A stretch of 64,000 nucleotides of DNA, taken from Cellulophaga omnivescoria (GTDB lineage: Bacteria; Bacteroidota; Bacteroidia; Flavobacteriales; Flavobacteriaceae). Position numbers and translations under genes: made by a program. Of the stretch, positions 1 to 8,919 are shown one piece after another (position 1 is the first letter of the stretch; every line of letters begins with the position of its first letter). The notes under the pieces were generated by a model. The model had not been told where the DNA came from and did not search any database. It saw only the letters and a list, made by a program, of their open reading frames with translations. The DNA lies in NCBI RefSeq assembly GCF_001999725.1, contig NZ_MDDP01000043.1:1-64000 (forward strand), given 5' to 3'.

Positions 1-136
1 ATTTTTAATTTAAACATAGTCTTTCTTATGAGGTTTTGTCTTGATTGTTGTAATGTTATAATTAATATTTCCTATATCTTTTTGTATATCTAGTCATAGT
101 AGACGCATCACCATGACCTCAAGATAGACGGCAGCA

Positions 137-400
137 TCAGATGTCTATATCACCGCTACCTTTAGGGGCTTCTACTTCGTCATCATCAGTGCTAACTTCA
201 CCACCGCTACCTTTAGGGGCTTCTACTTCGTCATCATCAGTGCTAACTTCACCGCCACTACCTTTAGGGGCTTCTACTTCATCATCGTCTGTAACACTAA
301 TGTTGTCGTAAAGTGCGTCGTTAGAATTGCTGTCTACATCGCAAGAAAATAATAATAGGCTAAAAATAAATAATACAAGCAGGTTAATTAAATTTTTCAT
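137..400 (-). CDS. Small acidic repeat lipoprotein
   Basis: This gene encodes an 87-residue protein with a lipoprotein signal: a hydrophobic stretch from about residue 5 to 19 ends in a lipobox with Cys20 (LLFSC). The mature part is short and strongly acidic. It carries three copies of a 13-residue motif, TDDDEVEAPKGSG (residues 37-49, 54-66 and 71-83), spaced exactly 17 residues apart. No known domain is visible, so the function is unknown; a flexible, charged, membrane-anchored tail is all the sequence supports. The start is an ATG placed directly before the signal peptide. The next gene upstream on the same strand is a LytTR regulator, but about 140 bases separate them and a shared transcript is uncertain. 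Confidence 0.75.
   Translation of the reverse strand: MKNLINLLVLFIFSLLLFSCDVDSNSNDALYDNISVTDDDEVEAPKGSGGEVSTDDDEVEAPKGSGGEVSTDDDEVEAPKGSGDIDI
152..292 (-). repeat. 51-bp in-frame tandem repeat (about 2.8 units)
   Basis: Nearly identical units recur every 51 bases inside the small lipoprotein gene. The two units nearest the 3' end of the gene are almost identical at the DNA level; the third has a few substitutions. Because 51 is a multiple of three, gain or loss of a unit would keep the reading frame. Confidence 0.9.
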
Positions 401-538
401 AATTGTTTTTTTTGGTTAAATATATTTTTATTGCTTTGCTAAAGTATAATCATCTACGTATAAAATTAGTAAGAAATTATATCTGTTAGTGTAAGTTATA
501 TATTTGTTAGTGTTTGGGTTGGTTTTGTTAGTTTTTAA

Positions 539-1270
539 TTAATTCTGTGTTGAAATAGCGTTTTTGCTAATTTTATTTTTAATTATATCTATTTTTTGTT
601 TGTATGTTTTTGAGAATGGTAGTTTAACATCGCTCTTTTTTATGACACAAATATTTTTACCATAATTAATGCCAGATACGTATGAACTATTTATAATGTA
701 ACTTTGGTGTATTCTAATAAAGTTTTCAGGTAGTTTATTTTCAAAAGTTTTAAGGGTTTTAAAAGCGCTAACTATTTTACCACTATTTAAATATATATCT
801 GTTGCATTATTATCTGCCTTTAAATAAAGTATATCTGTAGTTTCTATGTACTGAAAATCTTTATAGGATTGAAGACAAAGTGTTTGTGTTGTTTCTTTTT
901 TTGGAGATTGTTTTCTTATTTTAAAAACAGCTTTTCTAACATCAAACTCATTATATGGAAGTAACCAGTAATCAAAAAAACCATTTTTAATGGCTTCGTA
1001 AGCATATTCTTTATTTTTACTTATACCAATAATTAGTGGAATTTCATTAATATATTGATGAAGGTTTGAAACCATCTGAAAATATTCTAAAGCATTTTTC
1101 TGAAGGTCTATAAAAATGATATCCGGACTGTATTTAAGTATACTGTTTAGTGCGTTGTTAGCATTATCCGAAATATCAGCGCACATAAAGTCCTTATACT
1201 CTTCTAAATAATACTGAAGTTGTAAGTTAGAAGCAGCAGAGTTTCCTATTATTGTATATGAATAATTCAT
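539..1270 (-). CDS. LytTR-family regulator with degenerate receiver domain
   Basis: This 243-residue protein has a response-regulator layout: a receiver-like fold at about residues 3-120 and a LytTR DNA-binding domain at about 130-235 (seen as the stretch around 'ADNNATDIYL' and 'FIRIHQSYIINSSYV'). The expected phosphoacceptor Asp is present in 'IIFIDL' (Asp55). The acidic pair after beta-1 is replaced by 'IIGNSAAS', and the conserved Lys of the Lys-Pro motif is replaced by Leu104 ('LLPY'). Phosphorylation in the usual way is therefore doubtful, and it may act as a pseudo-receiver. No histidine kinase gene is adjacent. It lies upstream of the repeat lipoprotein on the same strand. Confidence 0.85.
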   Translation of the reverse strand: MNYSYTIIGNSAASNLQLQYYLEEYKDFMCADISDNANNALNSILKYSPDIIFIDLQKNALEYFQMVSNLHQYINEIPLIIGISKNKEYAYEAIKNGFFDYWLLPYNEFDVRKAVFKIRKQSPKKETTQTLCLQSYKDFQYIETTDILYLKADNNATDIYLNSGKIVSAFKTLKTFENKLPENFIRIHQSYIINSSYVSGINYGKNICVIKKSDVKLPFSKTYKQKIDIIKNKISKNAISTQN

Positions 1271-1698
1271 AGCTAAAGTTCTCTAGCATAAAATTACGTA
1301 TACATACACAAAATTGATTATAGGTAAACCTCTAATTTTTTGTGGTTTTAAGTGTTAAAATGTTGGTATTATTGTATTTTTGGTGTATAAACTTACAAAA
1401 ATAAAAGAAAATGAAATAAATAGTTGTTTTATTTTAATTTATAAGGGGTTGTTTATAAAATCAATAAGAACTATACAAATAGCCGAATTTAAGACGTTTT
1501 TAAGTGTGTTTTTTAATAAAAACTAAAGGAAATAATATTTTATCCATATTATTATAATTGAAAAAAATTATTTAAAATACAGAGGAGTACCCGTTTAATT
1601 CTATTTTTTAAATAAAGTAATATGTAAAATATACTCTTTTACCGTTTTAAGAAATGTATTATATATAATAAGGTATATAAATTTTGTATTTATCTGTA
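1271..1698. other. AT-rich intergenic region with no gene seen
   Basis: This stretch of about 430 bases separates the LytTR gene from the thioesterase gene, both on the minus strand. I see no open frame with a plausible start, no GC-rich RNA-like segment and no clear terminator hairpin. A minus-strand -7-like motif (CAAAAATA on the plus strand at 1396-1403) lies upstream of the LytTR gene but has no matching -33 element. Confidence 0.5.
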
Positions 1699-2091
1699 TT
1701 ACTCAATAAAAATATTCTTTATTTCTTCAGATACTCGTATGGGTCTAAAACTTTTAGAGTTTAACAAACACCACTCTGTCTTTGCTTTTAGTATAAATTT
1801 ATTAGTAGCAGCATTTCTCATTTCTACTATACGAACAGATATTGCACCTTCTGATTTTTTAATATATGTTTTAACCTTAATTACATCGTTTAAAACAGCG
1901 GCAGACTTATATTCAATATAATGTGTGCTAACCACCCACATATGGTTATTTTGAACTTCTTTGCTTGCAGATGTTTGCCAATGTTCTTTAGAAATGTCTT
2001 GTACCCATTGTAAGTATCTAACATTGTTTACGTGATTTAGATCATCTAAATCATCTGTAGTAACTTTTATGGTTTTGTGGTAGACTTTCAA
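1699..2091 (-). CDS. Acyl-CoA thioesterase, 4HBT/YbgC-like hotdog fold
   Basis: This 130-residue protein matches the YbgC/FadM-type hotdog thioesterases in length and in its N-terminal motif 'DDLNHVNNVRYLQW' (about residues 16-29). In that family the motif carries the catalytic Asp and helix dipole around 'HVNN'. Such enzymes hydrolyse acyl-CoA thioesters in the cytoplasm; the substrate cannot be told from sequence. It follows the glutamine cyclotransferase gene after only 4 bases on the same strand, so the two are probably cotranscribed, though no functional link is obvious. Confidence 0.85.
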   Translation of the reverse strand: MKVYHKTIKVTTDDLDDLNHVNNVRYLQWVQDISKEHWQTSASKEVQNNHMWVVSTHYIEYKSAAVLNDVIKVKTYIKKSEGAISVRIVEMRNAATNKFILKAKTEWCLLNSKSFRPIRVSEEIKNIFIE

Positions 2092-2095
2092 AAGC

Positions 2096-3145
2096 TTACT
2101 TTTTTATTATATTAACTTCAAACATTTTATCCCAGTTTTTACCAGTAACAAAAAATGTTTTGGTCTTTGGGTTATAAGCTATACCATTTAAAACGTCTAC
2201 ATTATCAGTTTTTGTAACTTTATCTTTTAACCCATTAAAATTAATAATTCCTTCTACAACACCGCTACTTGGATCTATAATCACAGCTACATCTTGTCCA
2301 GATTGCCAAGTGTTAGCGTAAATTTTACCGTTTACGTATTCTAATTCATTAATTTTTATTAGTTTTTTACTATTTGTATATACTTCAATAGCATCTTCTT
2401 CAATTAAAGTATTAGGATTTAACGTCCATATTTTTTCAGAACCATCACTCTTGTATAGTTTTTCTCCATCGTTGCAAAATCCCCAGCCTTCTTTACTTTT
2501 TCCGTATGTAAATTGATCTATTTCTTTAAAAGTATCAGTGTTATAAACAAAACCAATATTACTTTGCCATGTTAAATGGTATATTTTATTGTTTAAAATA
2601 GTAATACCTTCTCCAAACTGTGTACCCTTTAGTTTGTGCTCTTTAAAAATAGTACCAGTTTTATAATCTAACTTTACTAGAACAGATTTTCCCCTTTTTC
2701 CAGTGCTTTCATACAATGTGTCTCTATAAAACTCTAGGCCTTGTGTAAAGTAGTTTGGATTATGCGGATATTCATTTAAAATTTCATAAGTGTATATACT
2801 AGGAGAGGTACCTGCAAACACGGTTATTTTTTTTGAAACTTCTACAACAGTATCATCATAACTTATTTCTGCGGTAACAGTTTTGTTACCTACTTTTTCT
2901 GTGTTTAAAACTAATTTATTGTCTTGTAAGTTAATTTTTTTTCCATCAATGCTATAGGTAATAGCGTTAATAGTTTTATTTTTTTTATTCTTAACGGTGA
3001 TATCTACTGTTTCATTTTGATGAAATTTAGCTTTTTCACCTTTAACTTCTATTTCAAATAGTTTAGAAGCGGGTGTATTTGCTCCGCCACAGGAAATTAA
3101 TAATACTGTTAGTGCGCTGTAAGTTAAAAGCTTAAGTGTTTTCAT
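2096..3145 (-). CDS. Glutaminyl-peptide cyclotransferase-like lipoprotein
   Basis: The protein has 349 residues from the chosen ATG. It begins with a lipoprotein signal ending at Cys19 (LLISCGG), followed by an immunoglobulin-like linker (about 30-110) and a beta-propeller region. The propeller carries plant/bacterial glutamine cyclotransferase motifs such as 'FTQGLEFYRDTLYESTG', 'FGEGITILNNKIYHLTW' and 'LNGIAYNPKTKTFFVTGK'. Members of this family convert N-terminal Gln to pyroglutamate; here it would act in the periplasm or on the outer membrane. The open frame extends 69 codons upstream to a TTG, but that extension runs through the SRP RNA gene and lacks a signal peptide, so the ATG at 3145 is the right start. 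Confidence 0.9.
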   Translation of the reverse strand: MKTLKLLTYSALTVLLISCGGANTPASKLFEIEVKGEKAKFHQNETVDITVKNKKNKTINAITYSIDGKKINLQDNKLVLNTEKVGNKTVTAEISYDDTVVEVSKKITVFAGTSPSIYTYEILNEYPHNPNYFTQGLEFYRDTLYESTGKRGKSVLVKLDYKTGTIFKEHKLKGTQFGEGITILNNKIYHLTWQSNIGFVYNTDTFKEIDQFTYGKSKEGWGFCNDGEKLYKSDGSEKIWTLNPNTLIEEDAIEVYTNSKKLIKINELEYVNGKIYANTWQSGQDVAVIIDPSSGVVEGIINFNGLKDKVTKTDNVDVLNGIAYNPKTKTFFVTGKNWDKMFEVNIIKK

Positions 3146-3199
3146 AATAATGCTGTTAATAATAGCAAGGTATTTAATTAAAATTAGAATGAAAAATGA

Positions 3200-3229
3200 T
3201 TGCGAAAAATTTAAAAGATTGTATATTTG
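3200..3229 (+). promoter_or_regulatory. Promoter of the SRP RNA gene
   Basis: A Bacteroidota-type promoter precedes the SRP RNA: a -33 TTG (3200-3202), a 19-base spacer and a perfect TAnnTTTG -7 element (TATATTTG, 3222-3229). The RNA stem begins 6 bases further on, the expected distance to the transcription start. Confidence 0.75.
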
Positions 3230-3234
3230 CACTC

Positions 3235-3334
3235 GGCAAGTCCTACACGACCAGCTCCTGCTTAATCCCCCAGGGTGGGAACGCAGCAAGGGTACGCGGT
3301 TGAGCGGTGCGATGTAGGTAGCTTGCCTTTTTTT
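3235..3334 (+). ncRNA. ffs: Small signal recognition particle RNA (4.5S type)
   Basis: A GC-rich island of about 93 bases stands out in AT-rich DNA. Its ends pair (GGCAAG at 3235-3240 with CTTGCC at 3322-3327), and a T-run follows at 3328-3334 as terminator. The interior shows the conserved SRP domain IV features: an apical loop around 'GGGTGGGAACGCAGCAAGGG' and the paired 'TCCTAC'/'GATGTAGG' arms. The RNA would bind Ffh and target membrane and secreted proteins. It lies between the divergent cyclotransferase and SDR genes. Confidence 0.92.
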
Positions 3335-3414
3335 ATGCGCTAAATTTGGCAAAGCATAATTTCCACCATCTTTTATTTATTTGTTAATTTGCACTCATAA
3401 TTATTTTACATAAT

Positions 3415-4224
3415 ATGAGTAATAAAATAGTCTTAATAACAGGCGGTTCTTCAGGTATAGGTAAATCTATAGGTATATATTTAACTGCAAAAGGCTATAC
3501 GGTGTATGGCACAACACGTGATAAAACTAAATATCCAAATTTTAATCATTTTAACTTAGTTAATTTAGACGTAAGAAATACAGAAACTATAAATGAAGCT
3601 GTATCTTATGTTATAGAGCAAGAAGGTTGTTTAGATGTTTTGGTTAATAATGCTGGTGTTGGTATTACAGGTCCAATAGAAGAAACACCTAATAAAGAAA
3701 TTGTTAATGCTTTTGATGTTAATTTAAATGGACCTATACATTTAATGAAAGCTGTTTTGCCGCAGATGAGAAAACAACAAAATGGGTTAATAATTAATAT
3801 TACATCTATTGCTGGTTATATGGGCTTGCCTTATAGAGGTATTTATTCTGCAAGTAAAGGAGCTCTGGAGCTTGTTGTAGAGGCAATGCGTATGGAAGTT
3901 AAAGATTTTGGTGTGCATATAACAACTATTGCGCCAGGAGATTTTGCTACAAACATTGCTTCCGGTAGGTATCATGCCCCTCTTTTAGATTCCTCTCCTT
4001 ATAAAAAACCATACGGTAATACATTAAATGTAATGAACGAGCACGTAGACTCAGGTAGTGACCCTATACAGGTTGCAGAAATGGTTTTTAAAATAATGAA
4101 TACTAAAAAGCCTAAAGTACATTATAGAGTAGGGGCTTTTATGCAAAAATTTTCATTGTTTTTAAAGAAAATTTTACCAGATAAAACGTATGAAAAATTA
4201 TTATTGAATCATTACAAATTGTAG
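3415..4224 (+). CDS. Short-chain dehydrogenase/reductase
   Basis: This 269-residue protein is a classical SDR oxidoreductase. It shows the cofactor motif TGGSSGIG (residues 9-16), NNAG (78-81), and the catalytic Ser131, Tyr144 and Lys148 ('YSASK'). The length and 'TTIAPGDFATNI' segment fit the classical family that uses NAD(P)H on alcohols, ketones or retinol-like substrates; the actual substrate is not predictable. It is a cytoplasmic enzyme. A weak promoter-like TTAATTTG lies about 20 bases before the ATG. It is followed by the fsa-type aldolase on the same strand after 76 bases. Confidence 0.9.
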   Translation: MSNKIVLITGGSSGIGKSIGIYLTAKGYTVYGTTRDKTKYPNFNHFNLVNLDVRNTETINEAVSYVIEQEGCLDVLVNNAGVGITGPIEETPNKEIVNAFDVNLNGPIHLMKAVLPQMRKQQNGLIINITSIAGYMGLPYRGIYSASKGALELVVEAMRMEVKDFGVHITTIAPGDFATNIASGRYHAPLLDSSPYKKPYGNTLNVMNEHVDSGSDPIQVAEMVFKIMNTKKPKVHYRVGAFMQKFSLFLKKILPDKTYEKLLLNHYKL

Positions 4225-4300
4225 TTTTGTAACAATTGTAAAATAAGCAGATTAACTGTTAACCATATTTACTTAAAACATAATTTTTAAAAAACAAAAG

Positions 4301-4954
4301 ATGAAATTTTTTATTGACACAGCAAATTTGGCACAAATAAAAGAAGCACAAGAACTAGGTGTTTTGGACGGTGTAACAACTAACCCTTCTTTAATGGCCA
4401 AAGAAGGCATTACTGGTAAAGACAATATTTTAAAACATTATGTTGATATCTGCAATATTGTAGATGGCGATGTTTCTGCAGAAGTTATTGCTACAGAATA
4501 TGAAGCAATGATAAAAGAAGGTACTGAGTTAGCAGAGTTACATGAGCAAATTGTTGTGAAATTACCAATGATTAAAGATGGCGTTAAAGCTTGTAAGTAT
4601 TTTTCTGACAAAGGAATAAGAACTAATGTTACTTTAGTTTTTTCTGCAGGACAAGCTTTATTAGCTGCTAAGGCAGGTGCTACTTATGTGTCTCCATTTA
4701 TTGGTAGGTTAGATGATATTTCTACAGACGGTTTAAACTTAATTGCCGAGATTAGACATATATATGATAACTATGCTTTTTCTACAGAAATACTAGCTGC
4801 ATCTGTTAGGCATACTATGCACGTTATAGATTGTGCTAAAATTGGAGCAGATGTAATGACAGGTCCTTTATCTTCTATTGAAGGTTTATTAAAACACCCT
4901 TTAACTGATAGTGGATTGGCTAAATTTTTAGAAGACTATAAAAAAGGGAACTAA
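4301..4954 (+). CDS. fsa: Fructose-6-phosphate aldolase/transaldolase (short type)
   Basis: The 217-residue length and motifs place this in the small TalC/FSA transaldolase group: '[10 protein letters not shown]' with Asp6, '[13 protein letters not shown]' with Asn28, and the Schiff-base Lys87 in 'IVVKLPM'. Members either transfer a dihydroxyacetone unit in the non-oxidative pentose phosphate pathway or cleave fructose 6-phosphate; sequence alone does not separate the two, and in Bacteroidota the enzyme is usually annotated as transaldolase. It acts in the cytoplasm. A strong terminator follows 25 bases after the stop, so it ends its transcript. Confidence 0.9.
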   Translation: MKFFIDTANLAQIKEAQELGVLDGVTTNPSLMAKEGITGKDNILKHYVDICNIVDGDVSAEVIATEYEAMIKEGTELAELHEQIVVKLPMIKDGVKACKYFSDKGIRTNVTLVFSAGQALLAAKAGATYVSPFIGRLDDISTDGLNLIAEIRHIYDNYAFSTEILAASVRHTMHVIDCAKIGADVMTGPLSSIEGLLKHPLTDSGLAKFLEDYKKGN

Positions 4955-4979
4955 GTAATTACCTTTTTTCAAAATATAA

Positions 4980-5012
4980 AAATCCCCTAAAATTATTTTA
5001 GGGGATTTTTTT
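4980..5012 (+). terminator. Rho-independent terminator after fsa
   Basis: An 11-bp perfect stem (ATCCCCTAAAA with its complement, 4982-4992 and 4996-5006) with a 3-base loop is followed by a T-run. It also has an A-run on the other side and could work for the convergent lipoprotein gene. Confidence 0.88.
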
Positions 5013-5041
5013 GTGTTCTAAATAAAGCTGTTTTTAATCTG

Positions 5042-6436
5042 TTAAAACTCGCCATACATATTGGCAAATGCATTTTCAATTTTACCGTTTTCAGTAATTA
5101 TGGCTCTGTTTAATTTTCCATTAATTATTAAAGCGTTATTTATAGTTTTTAGGCTTTTTGCTCTATACTGTGTCTCTTGGTCTAAATTGTTAGATTTTAT
5201 AATGTTTTCCCAACTTTGTTTATCTGTTCTTAAACTAATACCAATAAATGTGTTTTTATTATTAGGATCACTTTTTAATTTGTTAACACGGTTAATAATG
5301 TGTTTAAAGTGCTTGTTGTTTTCACCCATCCAAAAGTAAAAAACTACATTTTTATCATTTTCACTAATAGTTTTTAATGTTTTCTCATCGCCATTAAACC
5401 CTTGTACATAAATAGTTGGCAAGCTATTGTTAGGTTGTAAACGCTCTATATTAACAAACAAAGAATCTATTTCTGCAATGTGCTTATTTTTACCGGCAAT
5501 GGTATGCAAACCTTGCATAAATAATTTGTTATTGTCAAAGGTATCATCGGAACGTAAAAGGTAATTTAAAGCTACATTTCTCATTAAGTTATCTTTTAGG
5601 TTTTTTTCTCCAACCATACTATCAATCAGTTTTAATTGGTGTTCACTAAAATGCAACTGATTTACGTAATAACTACCATTTATTTCACAACCTTCTTTAC
5701 AATTTATATAAGACATACCACCAAAGTGCTGTTTCATAAAATTGTAATATGGAGTAATGTATGTGTAATTAGGATTGTTGTATGTTAAATCTTTACGGTA
5801 AGCATAAAAATCTTCTGGTGGTTGTTTTAAAGCTTTTTCTTTTAGTGCTCTTCTGTGTTTAAAGGGGTATTTTTCTTTGTACAAGTAAGTTGTATAATCT
5901 ATACCTGTTTTAGCAATTGTTACAGCATTATCAGATAAGTTTGCATCAACCTTTAAATTGTTTAAAGCACTTATTTTTATGTCATGTAAGGAGTCTACTT
6001 TTTTGCTAAAGTCACTAGGCTCTAATACATACATTTTATCTACAATGTTTAGTTCCTCATTCTCGTGGGTTAGAAACATTTCTAGTAAAAAATTATTTAT
6101 TTCTTGTCCAATACCATCAAAAACCAACGACTCGTCAAAATCTACGGTATTTACCCTAATTAATAAACTATCTCCTTTTTCTAGATAAATGTATTGTACT
6201 TCTTTATGACCAAAATGGTATAAACCCTCTTCGGCCGAAGAATCTAATTCAAAAGCAAACCTGTTATTACTGTCTAATTTACTAGCGCAAACCTTACGAT
6301 CATCTTTATACAGAACAACACTATCGTTTTTAGGGTTTACAATTTCACCAGCAAAGTATATGTAGGGGGAGTTTTTTTGTTTCTCGCCGCAACTTATTAA
6401 AAAAGAAATGGAAAGAAAAAGTAAAAATTTATTCAT
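5042..6436 (-). CDS. TlpA-like lipoprotein lacking the CXXC motif
   Basis: The protein has 464 residues from an ATG that starts a lipoprotein signal with Cys16 (FLISCGE). It follows the layout of Bacteroidota TlpA-family lipoproteins: an N-terminal beta domain (about 25-110, resembling DUF4369-type modules), a helical middle, and a C-terminal thioredoxin-like domain from about residue 335. At the place where the redox CXXC should follow the beta-strand ('VVFYFW') the sequence reads 'MGENN', with no cysteine. It therefore cannot be a normal thiol oxidoreductase and may be a structural or binding homologue. An upstream GTG would add eight residues but would disrupt the signal peptide. Confidence 0.75.
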   Translation of the reverse strand: MNKFLLFLSISFLISCGEKQKNSPYIYFAGEIVNPKNDSVVLYKDDRKVCASKLDSNNRFAFELDSSAEEGLYHFGHKEVQYIYLEKGDSLLIRVNTVDFDESLVFDGIGQEINNFLLEMFLTHENEELNIVDKMYVLEPSDFSKKVDSLHDIKISALNNLKVDANLSDNAVTIAKTGIDYTTYLYKEKYPFKHRRALKEKALKQPPEDFYAYRKDLTYNNPNYTYITPYYNFMKQHFGGMSYINCKEGCEINGSYYVNQLHFSEHQLKLIDSMVGEKNLKDNLMRNVALNYLLRSDDTFDNNKLFMQGLHTIAGKNKHIAEIDSLFVNIERLQPNNSLPTIYVQGFNGDEKTLKTISENDKNVVFYFWMGENNKHFKHIINRVNKLKSDPNNKNTFIGISLRTDKQSWENIIKSNNLDQETQYRAKSLKTINNALIINGKLNRAIITENGKIENAFANMYGEF

Positions 6437-6552
6437 ATAGTAATAGCTAACGTTACACACAAATTTAATGAACCTTAAGGTGTACTATTGTTAATGTGTC
6501 GTTAAAAATAATATTAGAAAGATAAAATACACTGTTTATTGGTTAAAATGTA

Positions 6553-6584
6553 TTGGCATTAGGGGTTTTAATTCACTATTTTTG
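6553..6584 (+). promoter_or_regulatory. Promoter of the YbiT-like ABC-F gene
   Basis: A TTG (6553-6555), a 21-base spacer and a perfect TAnnTTTG element (TATTTTTG, 6577-6584) lie 21 bases before the ATG. Confidence 0.6.
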
Positions 6585-6596
6585 CACAAATTTTAA

Positions 6597-8228
<1,632 letters not shown>

Positions 8229-8291
8229 CAAATTGTTACTTTACCGATAAAATGCGCATTTTATAGTTGTATAGTAATGTAAAAGTTGTAT

Positions 8292-8324
8292 ATTGTCGGT
8301 GAACTTAAGCCGTTCACCGACAAT
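8292..8324 (+). promoter_or_regulatory. 13-bp hairpin in the leader of the fasciclin gene
   Basis: A perfect inverted repeat, ATTGTCGGTGAAC paired with its complement around a 7-base loop, lies between the ABC-F stop and the fasciclin ATG (28 bases before it). No T-run follows, so it is not a standard terminator. It may be an operator or an mRNA leader structure. Confidence 0.55.
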
Positions 8325-8351
8325 TATAATGATATTTACTTTTACATTCGC

Positions 8352-8906
8352 ATGAAATTCCCCCTAATTCATCTAGTAATAGCACTGCTGTCTGCAGGCT
8401 ATTTATCTGCTCAAAACACTTCTACAACAACTAATAATCAAGGGATGAACCCTAATTTTTCTATTGTAGAAAACACGCAACAATCACAAACACACAAAAC
8501 ATTATTAGCTGCTATGCAAGGCACAGATTTAGAAGATTTGTTGCGTAATGATGGTCCTTTTACTGTTTTTGCCCCAAGTGATAAAGCATTTAGTAAAATG
8601 TCTGCAGAGAAAATTACAGAGCTTTTAAAAAGTGAAAATAAAAAGGACTTAACCTCTTTGCTTACTTACCATATAATTGCGGGTAAAATATCTGCTTCTA
8701 AAATTTTAAAAGCAATGTGCCAAGGAAACGGTGTTGCAACTTATACCACTATACAAGGTAAAAAAATTGTAGCAACAATGAAGGGGACAGATATAATACT
8801 TACAGATGCTCTAGGTCAATCAGCTAAAATTACAGCTGCAGATGCAGAACAATGTAATGGTGTTATGCATCTGATAGACAGCGTAATTTTACCAAAGCAG
8901 ATTTAA
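8352..8906 (+). CDS. Secreted fasciclin (FAS1) domain protein
   Basis: The protein has 184 residues from the ATG at 8352, which starts a clear Sec signal peptide (about residues 1-19, ending LSAQ). An upstream TTG would place a hydrophilic extension before the signal. One FAS1 domain fills most of the mature protein: 'TVFAPSDKAFSKM' (H1 motif), 'LTYHIIAG' and the closing 'NGVMHLIDSVILP' (H2 motif). FAS1 domains mediate adhesion or surface interactions; in Bacteroidota they are periplasmic or outer-surface proteins. A 13-bp hairpin precedes the gene. It ends 13 bases before the convergent pheT stop. Confidence 0.88.
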   Translation: MKFPLIHLVIALLSAGYLSAQNTSTTTNNQGMNPNFSIVENTQQSQTHKTLLAAMQGTDLEDLLRNDGPFTVFAPSDKAFSKMSAEKITELLKSENKKDLTSLLTYHIIAGKISASKILKAMCQGNGVATYTTIQGKKIVATMKGTDIILTDALGQSAKITAADAEQCNGVMHLIDSVILPKQI

Positions 8907-8919
8907 TTACGTTAATACA

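Noticed and set aside
3146-3352. N-terminal extension of the cyclotransferase frame to a TTG at 3352
   Set aside because: It runs through the SRP RNA gene and puts 69 residues before a clean lipoprotein signal peptide. The ATG at 3145 is the real start.
4978-5015. The inverted repeat after fsa as a regulatory operator
   Set aside because: It has the stem plus T-run of a terminator and lies directly after a stop codon.
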